Positions 1 through 7,690 of a DNA stretch of 64,000 nt are shown here, piece after piece. Source of the stretch: Clostridium sp. Marseille-Q2269 (GTDB taxonomy: Bacteria > Bacillota > Clostridia > Clostridiales > Clostridiaceae); assembly GCF_943736985.1 (NCBI RefSeq), contig NZ_CALSFS010000005.1, forward strand, positions 124,001-188,000, read 5' to 3'. The notes below the pieces were generated by a model, which had not been told where the DNA came from, did not search any database, and was given only the letters and a program-made list of their open reading frames with translations. Every line of letters starts with the position of its first letter. Positions within the stretch are counted from its first letter, which is position 1. The position numbers and the translations under genes were made by a program.

Positions 1-57
1 TTAGATATATGCTACACTGGTTTAATAAAATTATACTTTAACTCTGATACATAACAT

Positions 58-294
58 TTATTTACCAACACATTTTAATATATTTTCATACGTATTAAAT
101 TTTCCCTTATTAATATAATCATGTGAAATAGATATACCCATTTCTTTTTCAATATCAAAAAGAATCAGCACTAGATCTCGAGGTTTTACTCCAATTTCTT
201 CTCCTAATAAACAAATATTCTTCAAATGTATATTTTCTTCAAAATCAATACCTGTTCTTCGCATAAAAATTCTATTTAGAATACTACTTTTCAC
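58..294 (-). CDS. Acyl-carrier-like protein of a peptide maturation operon
   Basis: 78 residues. The second half has the acyl-carrier helix pattern (a hydrophobic run DLVLILFDIEKEMGIS), but the DSL-type serine that carries phosphopantetheine is absent: the matching place reads GVKPRDLVLIL. It resembles the 'peptide maturation system acyl carrier-related' family (TIGR04069) known beside radical SAM bacteriocin maturases. A GTG start at 292-294 is chosen because a GGAGG lies 7 bases upstream. It is the last gene of the minus-strand operon, 15 bases after the TIGR04066-like gene. Without the serine it is more likely a docking or scaffold protein than a true acyl carrier; that role is inferred. 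Confidence 0.65.
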   Translation of the reverse strand: MKSSILNRIFMRRTGIDFEENIHLKNICLLGEEIGVKPRDLVLILFDIEKEMGISISHDYINKGKFNTYENILKCVGK

Positions 295-309
295 GACTAT
301 ACCTCCATA

Positions 310-1389
310 TCATATTACTTGTATCTCTCTATATGTAGAAAGTTTCTTAATAATATTATCTACTAGTCTTGATATTTCTTTATTTTCATTTAGCGCGTAT
401 ATATTATCGTTTTTTAAGTAATCAACTTTTTCAAAAACTAGTTGATTACTTAATGTCAAAAATTGAATCTTTCTTTTTATTTCTGTATCTTCTACCTCTA
501 TCATTCTATTGCATATATTGTAATAATCTATATCTTTACCTAATCTAACACTCGCTTCTTTGCCTATTCTTAGTAATGTTTCATAGTCATATTCTCCATA
601 CATAACACTTAATATAACACAATCTGGCAATACCGCTTGAGAAATTTCAAATCCTAACACCCCCATATCACCTGTAAATATTCTACTTAATGGTAAAATA
701 TTTTGTGGAATACCTAGAATTATTAAATCCGGGTTTTCTAACATTTCAATTTCCTTTACAAAATAATTAAACTTTAGTATTTTTTCAGTCTCTGTAAATG
801 TTTTATCAAACATAAAATCAGGAATAGAATACATTCTAAATAAGTTACCTATTTTTCTAGATGTGATATTGGATACTCTATAACCTCTCTCAGTAAATTC
901 TCTACCAACTGCAAGCTGAATATCAAATTTATCTGTGTACTCTGTAATGCCTGATACAAAAATAATTGGAACATCTATGTCATATAATTGTTGTGACATA
1001 ACATAACTACAGTCATAATAATTGTCTTTAAACAAAGAATAATTTGGAACGTTAACTTTAATAACATCTTCTTCTTTATTGATAAACTTCCTTGTATATA
1101 TTATATTTTTTCTTAAGTTATTCACCTCTTCTATCTTAGGCAATATAAATTTATTAAAATCAATATCATTTTTAGAATCCACAAACCATACTGTTTCACA
1201 CTCAGCTAGTTTTTCTGAAAAATTATCACTTATTCTTAGGGACTTATTATCATTATTTATCTCCCTTCCTGTTAAGCCCCAGCCTCTAGGACTCACTAAA
1301 GAAACAATATTTAAGCCGGTAATTAATTCTTCATATTTTACGATTGGAAGGCTTTCCATATCATATGGATAAAGCATTACTTTATTCAA
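310..1389 (-). CDS. Peptide maturation system protein, TIGR04066-like
   Basis: 359 residues, no transmembrane segment seen. Sequence style and neighbourhood match the uncharacterised clostridial natural-product family TIGR04066, which occurs with the radical SAM maturase and acyl-carrier-like protein found here. A central stretch (about residues 140-260) looks like a P-loop-less alpha/beta fold with the hydrophobic strands PIIFVSGI and PDLIILGIPQ. The start is TTG (1387-1389): AAGGAGG lies 10 bases before it, whereas the first ATG four codons inside is too far from that site. It overlaps the end of the maturase gene by 8 bases, implying coupled translation. Biochemical function is unknown. 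Confidence 0.65.
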   Translation of the reverse strand: MNKVMLYPYDMESLPIVKYEELITGLNIVSLVSPRGWGLTGREINNDNKSLRISDNFSEKLAECETVWFVDSKNDIDFNKFILPKIEEVNNLRKNIIYTRKFINKEEDVIKVNVPNYSLFKDNYYDCSYVMSQQLYDIDVPIIFVSGITEYTDKFDIQLAVGREFTERGYRVSNITSRKIGNLFRMYSIPDFMFDKTFTETEKILKFNYFVKEIEMLENPDLIILGIPQNILPLSRIFTGDMGVLGFEISQAVLPDCVILSVMYGEYDYETLLRIGKEASVRLGKDIDYYNICNRMIEVEDTEIKRKIQFLTLSNQLVFEKVDYLKNDNIYALNENKEISRLVDNIIKKLSTYREIQVI

Positions 1390-2830
1390 AATTAATAATC
1401 CTCCTTTCTATGGTCCCTAATTCAAAATCATATCCTAGTTCCTTTAAAGTACAATAATCTTTAAATTGTTCCTCAATAGCCTTTCTAATTCTATTACATT
1501 TCTTTTTCAAAATCATATTTGATTTCTCTAAACACTCTCCCATTTGCATTACACATAATTCACAATATTCATACGCCCAGCAAGAATGGCATATTTTATT
1601 GTTGAAATTTTCAATATTAAGGATTTTTCTCCCTGATTCTATATTTAGTCCATGTTCCACATCACCTATACACGTAAAACTAGCTGATTCACTTACTTTT
1701 TCACAAGGAAAGAATTTTCCTTCTATGTTTAAGAATAATCTCTGAACACCCGGAATGCAGGGTCCACCATGATGCCATCTTTCTGGTAATTCTATTCTTG
1801 TTGATCCATGTTTTCCAACTCTAGCTCTTAAAGCACTGCTAAACTGTTTTTTGGCTATAATAGAAACATCATTTTCATCCAATTTGCCTAATTTTGCTAG
1901 CATAACTTTAAACTGTTCGTATCTATTTTCTTCCACAAATCTTCTTGTAATATTAATTTTTCCTTTATAATAAACATCACTAACAATTGAAGTATTGAAT
2001 GTAGACTCATTAAATAATTCTTCCCCAGAAAAAAAATTACTTATTTCGTCGAAACCATTTTGGGTAGTAAAAACAATATTAAAATAAATATTATTTTTAA
2101 AAAACAAAGGATATTGTTCTCTTATTAATTTTAAATTAGACATTATTATCTCAAAAGATCCTTTATCACTATTTTTAAATTTACGACTTATATCATGTAT
2201 ATATTTAGGTCCATCTAAACTTACAGTAATCATGAATTCATTTTCTACTAAAAATTTAACAATTTCTCCTGTTAAGAGAGTTCCATTTGTAGTGATGACA
2301 AATATAGCTTCTTTTCCTTCTGTGCTCTCTTTAATATATCTAACACATTTTTCTATTAACTTAAATTCTAATAAGGGTTCCCCACCATAGAATCCAAAAA
2401 TAAGTTTATCACTTTCATTAGAATGCGTAATTAAATAATTAATTCCTTTCTTAGCTAATTTAAAATCCATGTGTTTATTAGAATGTGTTCGTGTATTATA
2501 ATCGCCTGAATAAACACAATATCGACATCTAAGATTGCAGTTCTGAGTAATCTGAATAGTGAGAAAATTAAGCTTATAATCATAATAATACTTTAAAAAT
2601 TTTGTTGCTGGATGTTCTGTATGCTTAATTTTTTTAGATTTTAAAAAACCATTTTTTCTTAAATAATCTATATGATCTATTGCTTTTTCTTTATCCCATT
2701 TTGGCTGCTTTTTATTTTTGATGTAGTTATAAACATAATCTGGGATCTTTAAAATCTTATCAGTGTTAACATCATATAAATATTTACTTTGAGATGTGGA
2801 AAACAAGTGAATAAAAGGATTATTATTCAT
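1382..2830 (-). CDS. Radical SAM/SPASM maturase for Cys-rich peptides (CcpM-like)
   Basis: 482 residues. Residues about 85-105 carry the radical SAM cluster motif CNLRCRYC (CX3CX2C), followed by the GGEPLL motif. The C-terminal SPASM/twitch part has many cysteines (CIPG, FPCEK, KICHSCWAYEYCELCV, GECLEK), consistent with auxiliary Fe-S clusters. The N-terminal 80 residues look like a peptide-recognition (PqqD/RRE-like) region. The family (TIGR04068, CcpM) forms thioether links in Cys-rich precursor peptides; here the substrate is not identified. SD AAAGGGG lies 7 bases before the ATG. It follows the ABC exporter by 25 bases and overlaps the next gene. Confidence is high for the fold and moderate for the substrate class. 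Confidence 0.85.
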   Translation of the reverse strand: MNNNPFIHLFSTSQSKYLYDVNTDKILKIPDYVYNYIKNKKQPKWDKEKAIDHIDYLRKNGFLKSKKIKHTEHPATKFLKYYYDYKLNFLTIQITQNCNLRCRYCVYSGDYNTRTHSNKHMDFKLAKKGINYLITHSNESDKLIFGFYGGEPLLEFKLIEKCVRYIKESTEGKEAIFVITTNGTLLTGEIVKFLVENEFMITVSLDGPKYIHDISRKFKNSDKGSFEIIMSNLKLIREQYPLFFKNNIYFNIVFTTQNGFDEISNFFSGEELFNESTFNTSIVSDVYYKGKINITRRFVEENRYEQFKVMLAKLGKLDENDVSIIAKKQFSSALRARVGKHGSTRIELPERWHHGGPCIPGVQRLFLNIEGKFFPCEKVSESASFTCIGDVEHGLNIESGRKILNIENFNNKICHSCWAYEYCELCVMQMGECLEKSNMILKKKCNRIRKAIEEQFKDYCTLKELGYDFELGTIERRIINFE

Positions 2831-2855
2831 ATACTTCCCCTTTCTAAACTATATT

Positions 2856-4529
2856 CTATTTTATATTTTTACATATTTGATCATAAGTTCCTTGACATTT
2901 TAATTTTCCTTTTTTTAACACAAACACAATATCCATATGTTTCAAGAATTCTTCTTGATGTGTTACAAAGATAACTGTTTTATCTTTTAATTCATTATTT
3001 AAAATTTTTTTCAGCTTATTTTCTGAATATACATCTATATTAGAAGTCACTTCATCAAAAATAACAATCTCACGGTTTTGAATAATTGCTCTTGCTAACG
3101 CCACTTTTTGTTTTTGTCCACCAGAAAGTCTAGCACCATTTTCACCTACTATATAATTCAGTGATTCTTCATTATAATATTCATCTAAACCACAACTTTT
3201 AATAGCTTCTAGCAATAATTTGTCATCAATATTTTTATCTAAGCAAATATTTTCTCTTAAAGTAGAATTAAATAAGTATACTTCTTGATTAACAAGGGTA
3301 ATTTTTCTTCTATATGACACTAAGTCAAAAAGTTCTATATTTATTCCATTAAATATAATTTTGCCATCATCTAAATTGTAAAATCTCAACAAAATATTTA
3401 GTATAGTTGACTTTCCTGAACCATTGCATCCCCAAAAAGCAACTTTCTTTCCATGGGGAATACATAAATTTATACCATCTAGAACTTTAATTCCATCAGA
3501 ATAACTAAATTCTATATCTTTAAATATAATATCTCCAGAATCTAAACATACTTCTCCTCCATACTCTTCTTCCGGTAAATTTATTAACTCCAAAAATCTT
3601 TTTGTAGATGGCAAAATGCCCGAAAGTATAGTTTTTATATTTAATAAATTAGATATTGGACTAATTACATACAAACTGTATGTTGAAAAAGAAAATACAT
3701 CCCCTACTGTTATTTTGTTATTAAGTACTTTTATTGCTCCTAATATATAAATTAATGTAATTAGACTATGAGTCAATATTGAATCAATTTCTGTATTTAA
3801 GGTACTTATCCAATCTAACCTCATTATATCCTCTGTTACGTTCATTTGCCATTCCTCAAACTCCCTCTTTTTTGATTTTCCAATACCAAAAATACGTACT
3901 TCTTTCATTCCTGCTATTATATTTGCAAACCATTTTATATACTCATTTAAGCGCTCAATATAAATCACCGTATTTCTCTGTGTTTCCTTACTAAAGTGTT
4001 TTACAATTACATATTTTATTGGAATAAAGATTAACACAACTATAGCTAATTGAAAATTAATAATACACAATCCCAAGACACCGCCTATTACACTTAATAT
4101 TTGTGTTATTGAAAAAAAAGCAGCATTATCAGTAATCTTACATATATTATTTATATCTATATCAATATTATTTAAAATTTCTGAATAATTCATATCATTA
4201 AGATATTTTATCTTTAATCTCATCAAATGCATAAATGAGTTTTCTCTAAGTTGATACCTTATTTGGGAAGCTATCTTAATTCTTTCTTTTTCCTTTAATA
4301 AATCTAATAAAATATTTGTAATATATAAAATGAATATTGAAAATATTGTTAGAAACAAAATATTTTTGTTTTTTCCTATAAAACCTTTATCCATTAGCAC
4401 CTTAGTCAGCATAGGTATTAATAAATTAATACCTGAAGTAATAACAAGAAAAAACATAATGCCAATTATTTTTTTTCTATAAGGCTTAAGTATTTTTAGT
4501 AACTCTTTTATTAAATAATTATTATCCAT
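2856..4529 (-). CDS. ABC exporter (fused membrane and ATPase domains) of the peptide operon
   Basis: 557 residues. Residues 1-310 hold about six hydrophobic segments of an ABC exporter membrane domain. Residues 330-557 are the ATPase, with Walker A GCNGSGKST, signature LSGGQKQK and Walker B IVIFDEVTS. No C39 leader-peptidase domain is present at the N-terminus, so leader cleavage would need another protease. The ATG at 4527-4529 is preferred over the TTG one codon upstream because GAGGA lies 6 bases before it. As first gene of the maturation operon it probably exports the mature peptide or gives immunity (inferred). Confidence 0.8.
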   Translation of the reverse strand: MDNNYLIKELLKILKPYRKKIIGIMFFLVITSGINLLIPMLTKVLMDKGFIGKNKNILFLTIFSIFILYITNILLDLLKEKERIKIASQIRYQLRENSFMHLMRLKIKYLNDMNYSEILNNIDIDINNICKITDNAAFFSITQILSVIGGVLGLCIINFQLAIVVLIFIPIKYVIVKHFSKETQRNTVIYIERLNEYIKWFANIIAGMKEVRIFGIGKSKKREFEEWQMNVTEDIMRLDWISTLNTEIDSILTHSLITLIYILGAIKVLNNKITVGDVFSFSTYSLYVISPISNLLNIKTILSGILPSTKRFLELINLPEEEYGGEVCLDSGDIIFKDIEFSYSDGIKVLDGINLCIPHGKKVAFWGCNGSGKSTILNILLRFYNLDDGKIIFNGINIELFDLVSYRRKITLVNQEVYLFNSTLRENICLDKNIDDKLLLEAIKSCGLDEYYNEESLNYIVGENGARLSGGQKQKVALARAIIQNREIVIFDEVTSNIDVYSENKLKKILNNELKDKTVIFVTHQEEFLKHMDIVFVLKKGKLKCQGTYDQICKNIK

Positions 4530-4739
4530 CAAAATTCCTCAACTATATCATGAAATTTCATATTTGTAAGATTTCTAAAACAAACTTAATACTTTCCATG
4601 TATAAAATACTAATAAAAATTCTCTATAATAAGATACAAGTTCTGTTAAGTTATATAAAGATTGATTTCTCTACGCCTATTTAAATATTATAATTTCCCT
4701 AGAAGATTATTACCTACCAGCTAGGTGAGATAAGCCAAT

Positions 4740-4965
4740 ATGAAAGGATAGTAGAATTTATTTTCCTAAGTACCACAGTAATAATCTTCACAAATTTGGT
4801 AAATCTAAAAATGGGAATCAAAATATCAGTGTACAAAGTATAGAAGGTAAATCAGACTTACATGCCAAAACGTTCTCTTATTGTTTATCCTCATTATGCT
4901 TTATGTATCAAAGATTGCATCTATACTTCCTTAAATTATATTTTGAAGGTATAATGTTATTTTAA
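4740..4965 (+). pseudogene. Possible frameshifted Cys-containing precursor peptide
   Basis: AGGTGAG lies about 9 bases before ATG 4740, but that frame stops after MKG. If one A of the AAA at 4743-4745 is removed, the frame stays open for about 74 codons to TAA 4963-4965. It begins MKDSRIYFPKYHSNNLHKFG, has a hydrophilic leader with NISVQSIEGK, and then FSYCLSSLCF with two cysteines. A hydrophilic leader followed by a Cys/Ser segment next to a Cys-rich-peptide maturase suggests a precursor gene broken by one base. It points opposite to the operon. This could be chance; no homology could be tested. Confidence 0.3.
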
Positions 4966-5244
4966 TTGCTTTAAACCTTCATTTCTTTAATAAAAACTTT
5001 ACAAGATGAATATCTTAATATTTTTTAGAATATTTAACATAAATGTATTTCATGTTATTATGCCAAATTAAACTGAAAAGCTTAACCCATACTTTAAATT
5101 AAAAGTTCAAATGTTATTATAAATATCATCTTTAATTACCAAATATATGATATGATTGTCACTATCACTAAACTTTATCTTAATCAATTTTATTATTTAT
5201 TATCATTACTTATTTACTCTATTTTTTCACATCTTCATCTTTTT

Positions 5245-5316
5245 TACAATAATGATTACATAAACTACGATTTTTTTCATATAAAATACAATTTTTTTAT
5301 CATAAATACAATGATT
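5245..5316. promoter_or_regulatory. Four motifs at 20-21 bp spacing, candidate LytTR operator array
   Basis: TACAAT, TACGAT, TACAAT and TACAAT begin at 5245, 5266, 5287 and 5307, so steps of 21, 21 and 20 bases. LytTR regulators (AgrA, ComE, VirR) bind 9-bp direct repeats about 21 bp apart on one DNA face. An orphan LytTR regulator gene lies 300 bp away. Read as minus strand, the unit at 5266 gives GTAGTTTAT, close to the LytTR half-site pattern; read as plus strand it gives ACAATTTTT-type sites. Which strand is served is not settled. Confidence 0.45.
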
Positions 5317-5621
5317 TAATATTTTTATTTGATCTTTGAAAATCATTATACCTATCATAAATATCTATATTGAATTAATTTATTACACTAGTTAGATTAA
5401 CTAATATTATTTACCAATATTTATATTTTTAGAAAAAATTAATAATAAAACTACTTTCTTAATCAGCTAAGGTCTTAATAAAATAGACTTAATTGAAACA
5501 GTAAATATTCAGCTATTAAATCACTTAAATACATCAAATTGTCATCACTTCTATTAATGAAAATTCAAATTAAAATATTTTATCAAGACATTTATTTTTG
5601 CTGAAAACATTCTTCCAAATA

Positions 5622-6305
5622 TTACACAAGATTTCTTTTAAATATCTTTGCTCTTTTTTGAGCCAATGGCACACATATGTTATTTTCTAAAATAATTTCA
5701 AAACCTTTGATATATTTAATTTTTTTTAGATTTACAATAAATCCCTTATGCGAAAAATCAAAACCACAATCTTTTAGCTTTGCATAAATTTCTTTCATAC
5801 TATACCGAATGATATATTCCTTTCTATTATCACAAACAATTTTTAGTTCATGTTTAATGCTTTCAATATATAATATTTTATCCAAGTTAAATCGCCTAAT
5901 ACCCATTCTAGTTTTTAGACTAATTTTTTCACTAATATTGTTGTGCATATTAAGTTCGTTTAAAATCAAAAATAAATTATTTCTCTTTACAGGTTTTATG
6001 ATATAAGCAAAAGCATGAACTTGAAAAGCATATGGATAATAATATGAGCAATTTGCAATGTAAATTATTTCAATTTTAAAACTTTTCTTCCTGATTCGTC
6101 TCCCCATTTCAATACCATAACAATATTTCATATCAATGTCTAATAAAATCAAATTATATTTTTCACAGTCCTCCAAAAGTTTATCTGGTGAATCAAAACA
6201 TAAAATTCTATTTTCTATTATTTTTTTTCTATAAAACTCTTCCACATGTTTTTTAATAATATCAATACACTTTTTATCGTCATGGTATATTGCAATATTA
6301 TACAT
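5622..6305 (-). CDS. LytTR-family response regulator (AgrA/ComE-like), orphan
   Basis: 227 residues. Residues 1-120 form a receiver domain: acidic pair near the N-terminus (YHDDKK), phospho-acceptor aspartate in LILLDIDM (about residue 57) and the KPVKR lysine loop. Residues 130-227 form a LytTR DNA-binding domain (SLKTRMGIRRFNL...YSMKEIYAKL...FSHKGFIVNLKKI). No histidine kinase gene lies beside it. SD GAGAGGTGAT precedes the ATG. Position upstream of the peptide operon, on the same strand and next to 21-bp-spaced repeats, suggests it controls peptide production by quorum sensing; that is inferred. Confidence 0.85.
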   Translation of the reverse strand: MYNIAIYHDDKKCIDIIKKHVEEFYRKKIIENRILCFDSPDKLLEDCEKYNLILLDIDMKYCYGIEMGRRIRKKSFKIEIIYIANCSYYYPYAFQVHAFAYIIKPVKRNNLFLILNELNMHNNISEKISLKTRMGIRRFNLDKILYIESIKHELKIVCDNRKEYIIRYSMKEIYAKLKDCGFDFSHKGFIVNLKKIKYIKGFEIILENNICVPLAQKRAKIFKRNLV

Positions 6306-6471
6306 TATTTTTTATCACCTCTCTATTTGAATTCTTTTATGAGCCAAATGAAAGTTATACGTGTGGTAAACAAAAATTGAAACTTTATAGTTTTACCATA
6401 TCATCATTTTTGCATCTTCTCAAGTGATTTGACGAAATATTTAGAAAATTACAATACTTTCATAATAACAC

Positions 6472-6499
6472 AATTTATAATATCCTCATATTATAAATT
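6472..6499. promoter_or_regulatory. Inverted repeat before the ABC binding-protein gene
   Basis: 12-base perfect arms (6472-6483 and 6488-6499) around a 4-base CCTC centre, 20 bases before the GGAGG ribosome site of the lipoprotein gene. It may be an operator or an mRNA hairpin; the regulator is unknown. Confidence 0.4.
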
Positions 6500-6526
6500 G
6501 ATATAAAATTTATTTCGGAGGATTGT

Positions 6527-7555
6527 ATGAAAAATAAAAAAATCACTGTAATTTCTCTAATTACAATTTTAATTTTCTCATTAACCATATTAGCTGGATG
6601 CAATAATAAAAAACAAGAAAATAATAGCCTTACAAAGGTAAAATTAAATGAAGTAGTTCGTTCTGTTTTTTATGCTCCTATGTATGTAGCTATAAATGAA
6701 GGCATGTTTAAAGAAGAAGGATTGGACATAGAACTATCTACAGGTCAAGGCGCAGATAAGACTATGCAACAAGTTTTAAGTAAAAGTGCAGATATAGGTT
6801 TCTGCGGTCCAGAGCAAGTAATTTATATTTATAATCAAAAAAGAGAAGATTACCCTGTATTATTTGCTCAATTGACTCAATCTGATGGTTCCTTTTTAGT
6901 TGGTAAAAACAAAGAAGAAAACTTTAAATGGGAATCTTTAAAAGGGAAAAAAATAATAGGTGGTAGACCTGGTGGCATGCCTGAAATGTCTCTAGAATAT
7001 GTACTAAAAAATCATGGAATAAATCCCAAATCAGATGTAGAACTTATCACAAATATAGATTTTACTGCCACTGCTGGTGCTTTCAAATCTGGAACTTCTG
7101 ATTATGCAGCATTATTCGAACCTACTGCTAGTATGCTTGAAAAAGAGAATTCTGCCCATATAGTGGCATCTATAGGTGAATCTGCTGGTAATATACCTTA
7201 TACTTGCTATTTTAGTACAAAATCTTATATGGAAAAAAATCCTAAAACAATTCAAAAATTCACAAATGCTATATATAAAGCACAAAAATGGATAGATAAA
7301 CATACTGAAGAAGAAGTAGCAAAATCAATAATTTCTTTCTTCCCTGGAGCCAATGAAGACATAATTGTAAATGTTATTAAGAACTATAAAAAAATAAATG
7401 CCTTTGCCACTACCCCTACTTTGAAGGAAGATAATTTAAATAAATTGATGGATATAATTCAAAGTTACGACAAAGAATTAATTCCTGAAAGACCAAGTTT
7501 CAATAAAATAGTTAATACCAAATTTAGTGAAAAATCTGTAGAAACTATAAAATAA
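6527..7555 (+). CDS. ABC transporter substrate-binding lipoprotein, NitT/TauT (NMT1-like) type
   Basis: 342 residues. The signal peptide ends in the lipobox LAGC with the lipid-attached Cys25. The mature part is a periplasmic-binding-protein fold of the NMT1/THI5/SsuA group: VVRSVFYAPMYVAINEGMFKEEG is typical of its first lobe. Known ligands of this group include sulfonates, nitrate, pyrimidine precursors and riboflavin; the sequence does not tell which. SD GGAGG precedes the ATG. Its likely ATPase and permease partners are at 12408-13969 on the same strand, about 4.9 kb away, beyond an opposite-strand activase gene. Confidence 0.85.
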   Translation: MKNKKITVISLITILIFSLTILAGCNNKKQENNSLTKVKLNEVVRSVFYAPMYVAINEGMFKEEGLDIELSTGQGADKTMQQVLSKSADIGFCGPEQVIYIYNQKREDYPVLFAQLTQSDGSFLVGKNKEENFKWESLKGKKIIGGRPGGMPEMSLEYVLKNHGINPKSDVELITNIDFTATAGAFKSGTSDYAALFEPTASMLEKENSAHIVASIGESAGNIPYTCYFSTKSYMEKNPKTIQKFTNAIYKAQKWIDKHTEEEVAKSIISFFPGANEDIIVNVIKNYKKINAFATTPTLKEDNLNKLMDIIQSYDKELIPERPSFNKIVNTKFSEKSVETIK

Positions 7556-7627
7556 TCTTAAGATTGAAATAAACTTTTCCCTTAAAATTTATACAATGAA
7601 AAATCTATGTATTTAAATTAGCTTTTT

Positions 7628-7690
7628 AAACAATTAATAAACCGGAAGAGAGTTAACCCTCCTCCGGTTTATTAATTGTTTATATTTTAT
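7628..7690. terminator. Bidirectional terminator hairpin
   Basis: 19-base perfect arms 7628-7646 and 7663-7681 with T-rich flank on the plus side. It lies between two converging genes and its right arm overlaps the stop codon of the activase gene. Confidence 0.8.

Larger units (their letters stand above)
4533..5621. other. 1.1-kb gene-poor stretch between exporter and regulator
   Basis: No normal-length open frame with a ribosome site occurs on either strand. On the minus strand, where a precursor would be expected, only frames of 10-22 codons exist and none is Cys-rich. The stretch holds a possible decayed precursor frame (4740-4965, plus strand) and a set of regularly spaced repeats (5245-5316). 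The rest is AT-rich with scattered stops. Confidence 0.6.

Noticed and set aside
1079-1372. Open frame of 97 codons on the plus strand inside the TIGR04066-like gene
   Set aside because: It is the antisense shadow of a well-supported gene, without a ribosome site.
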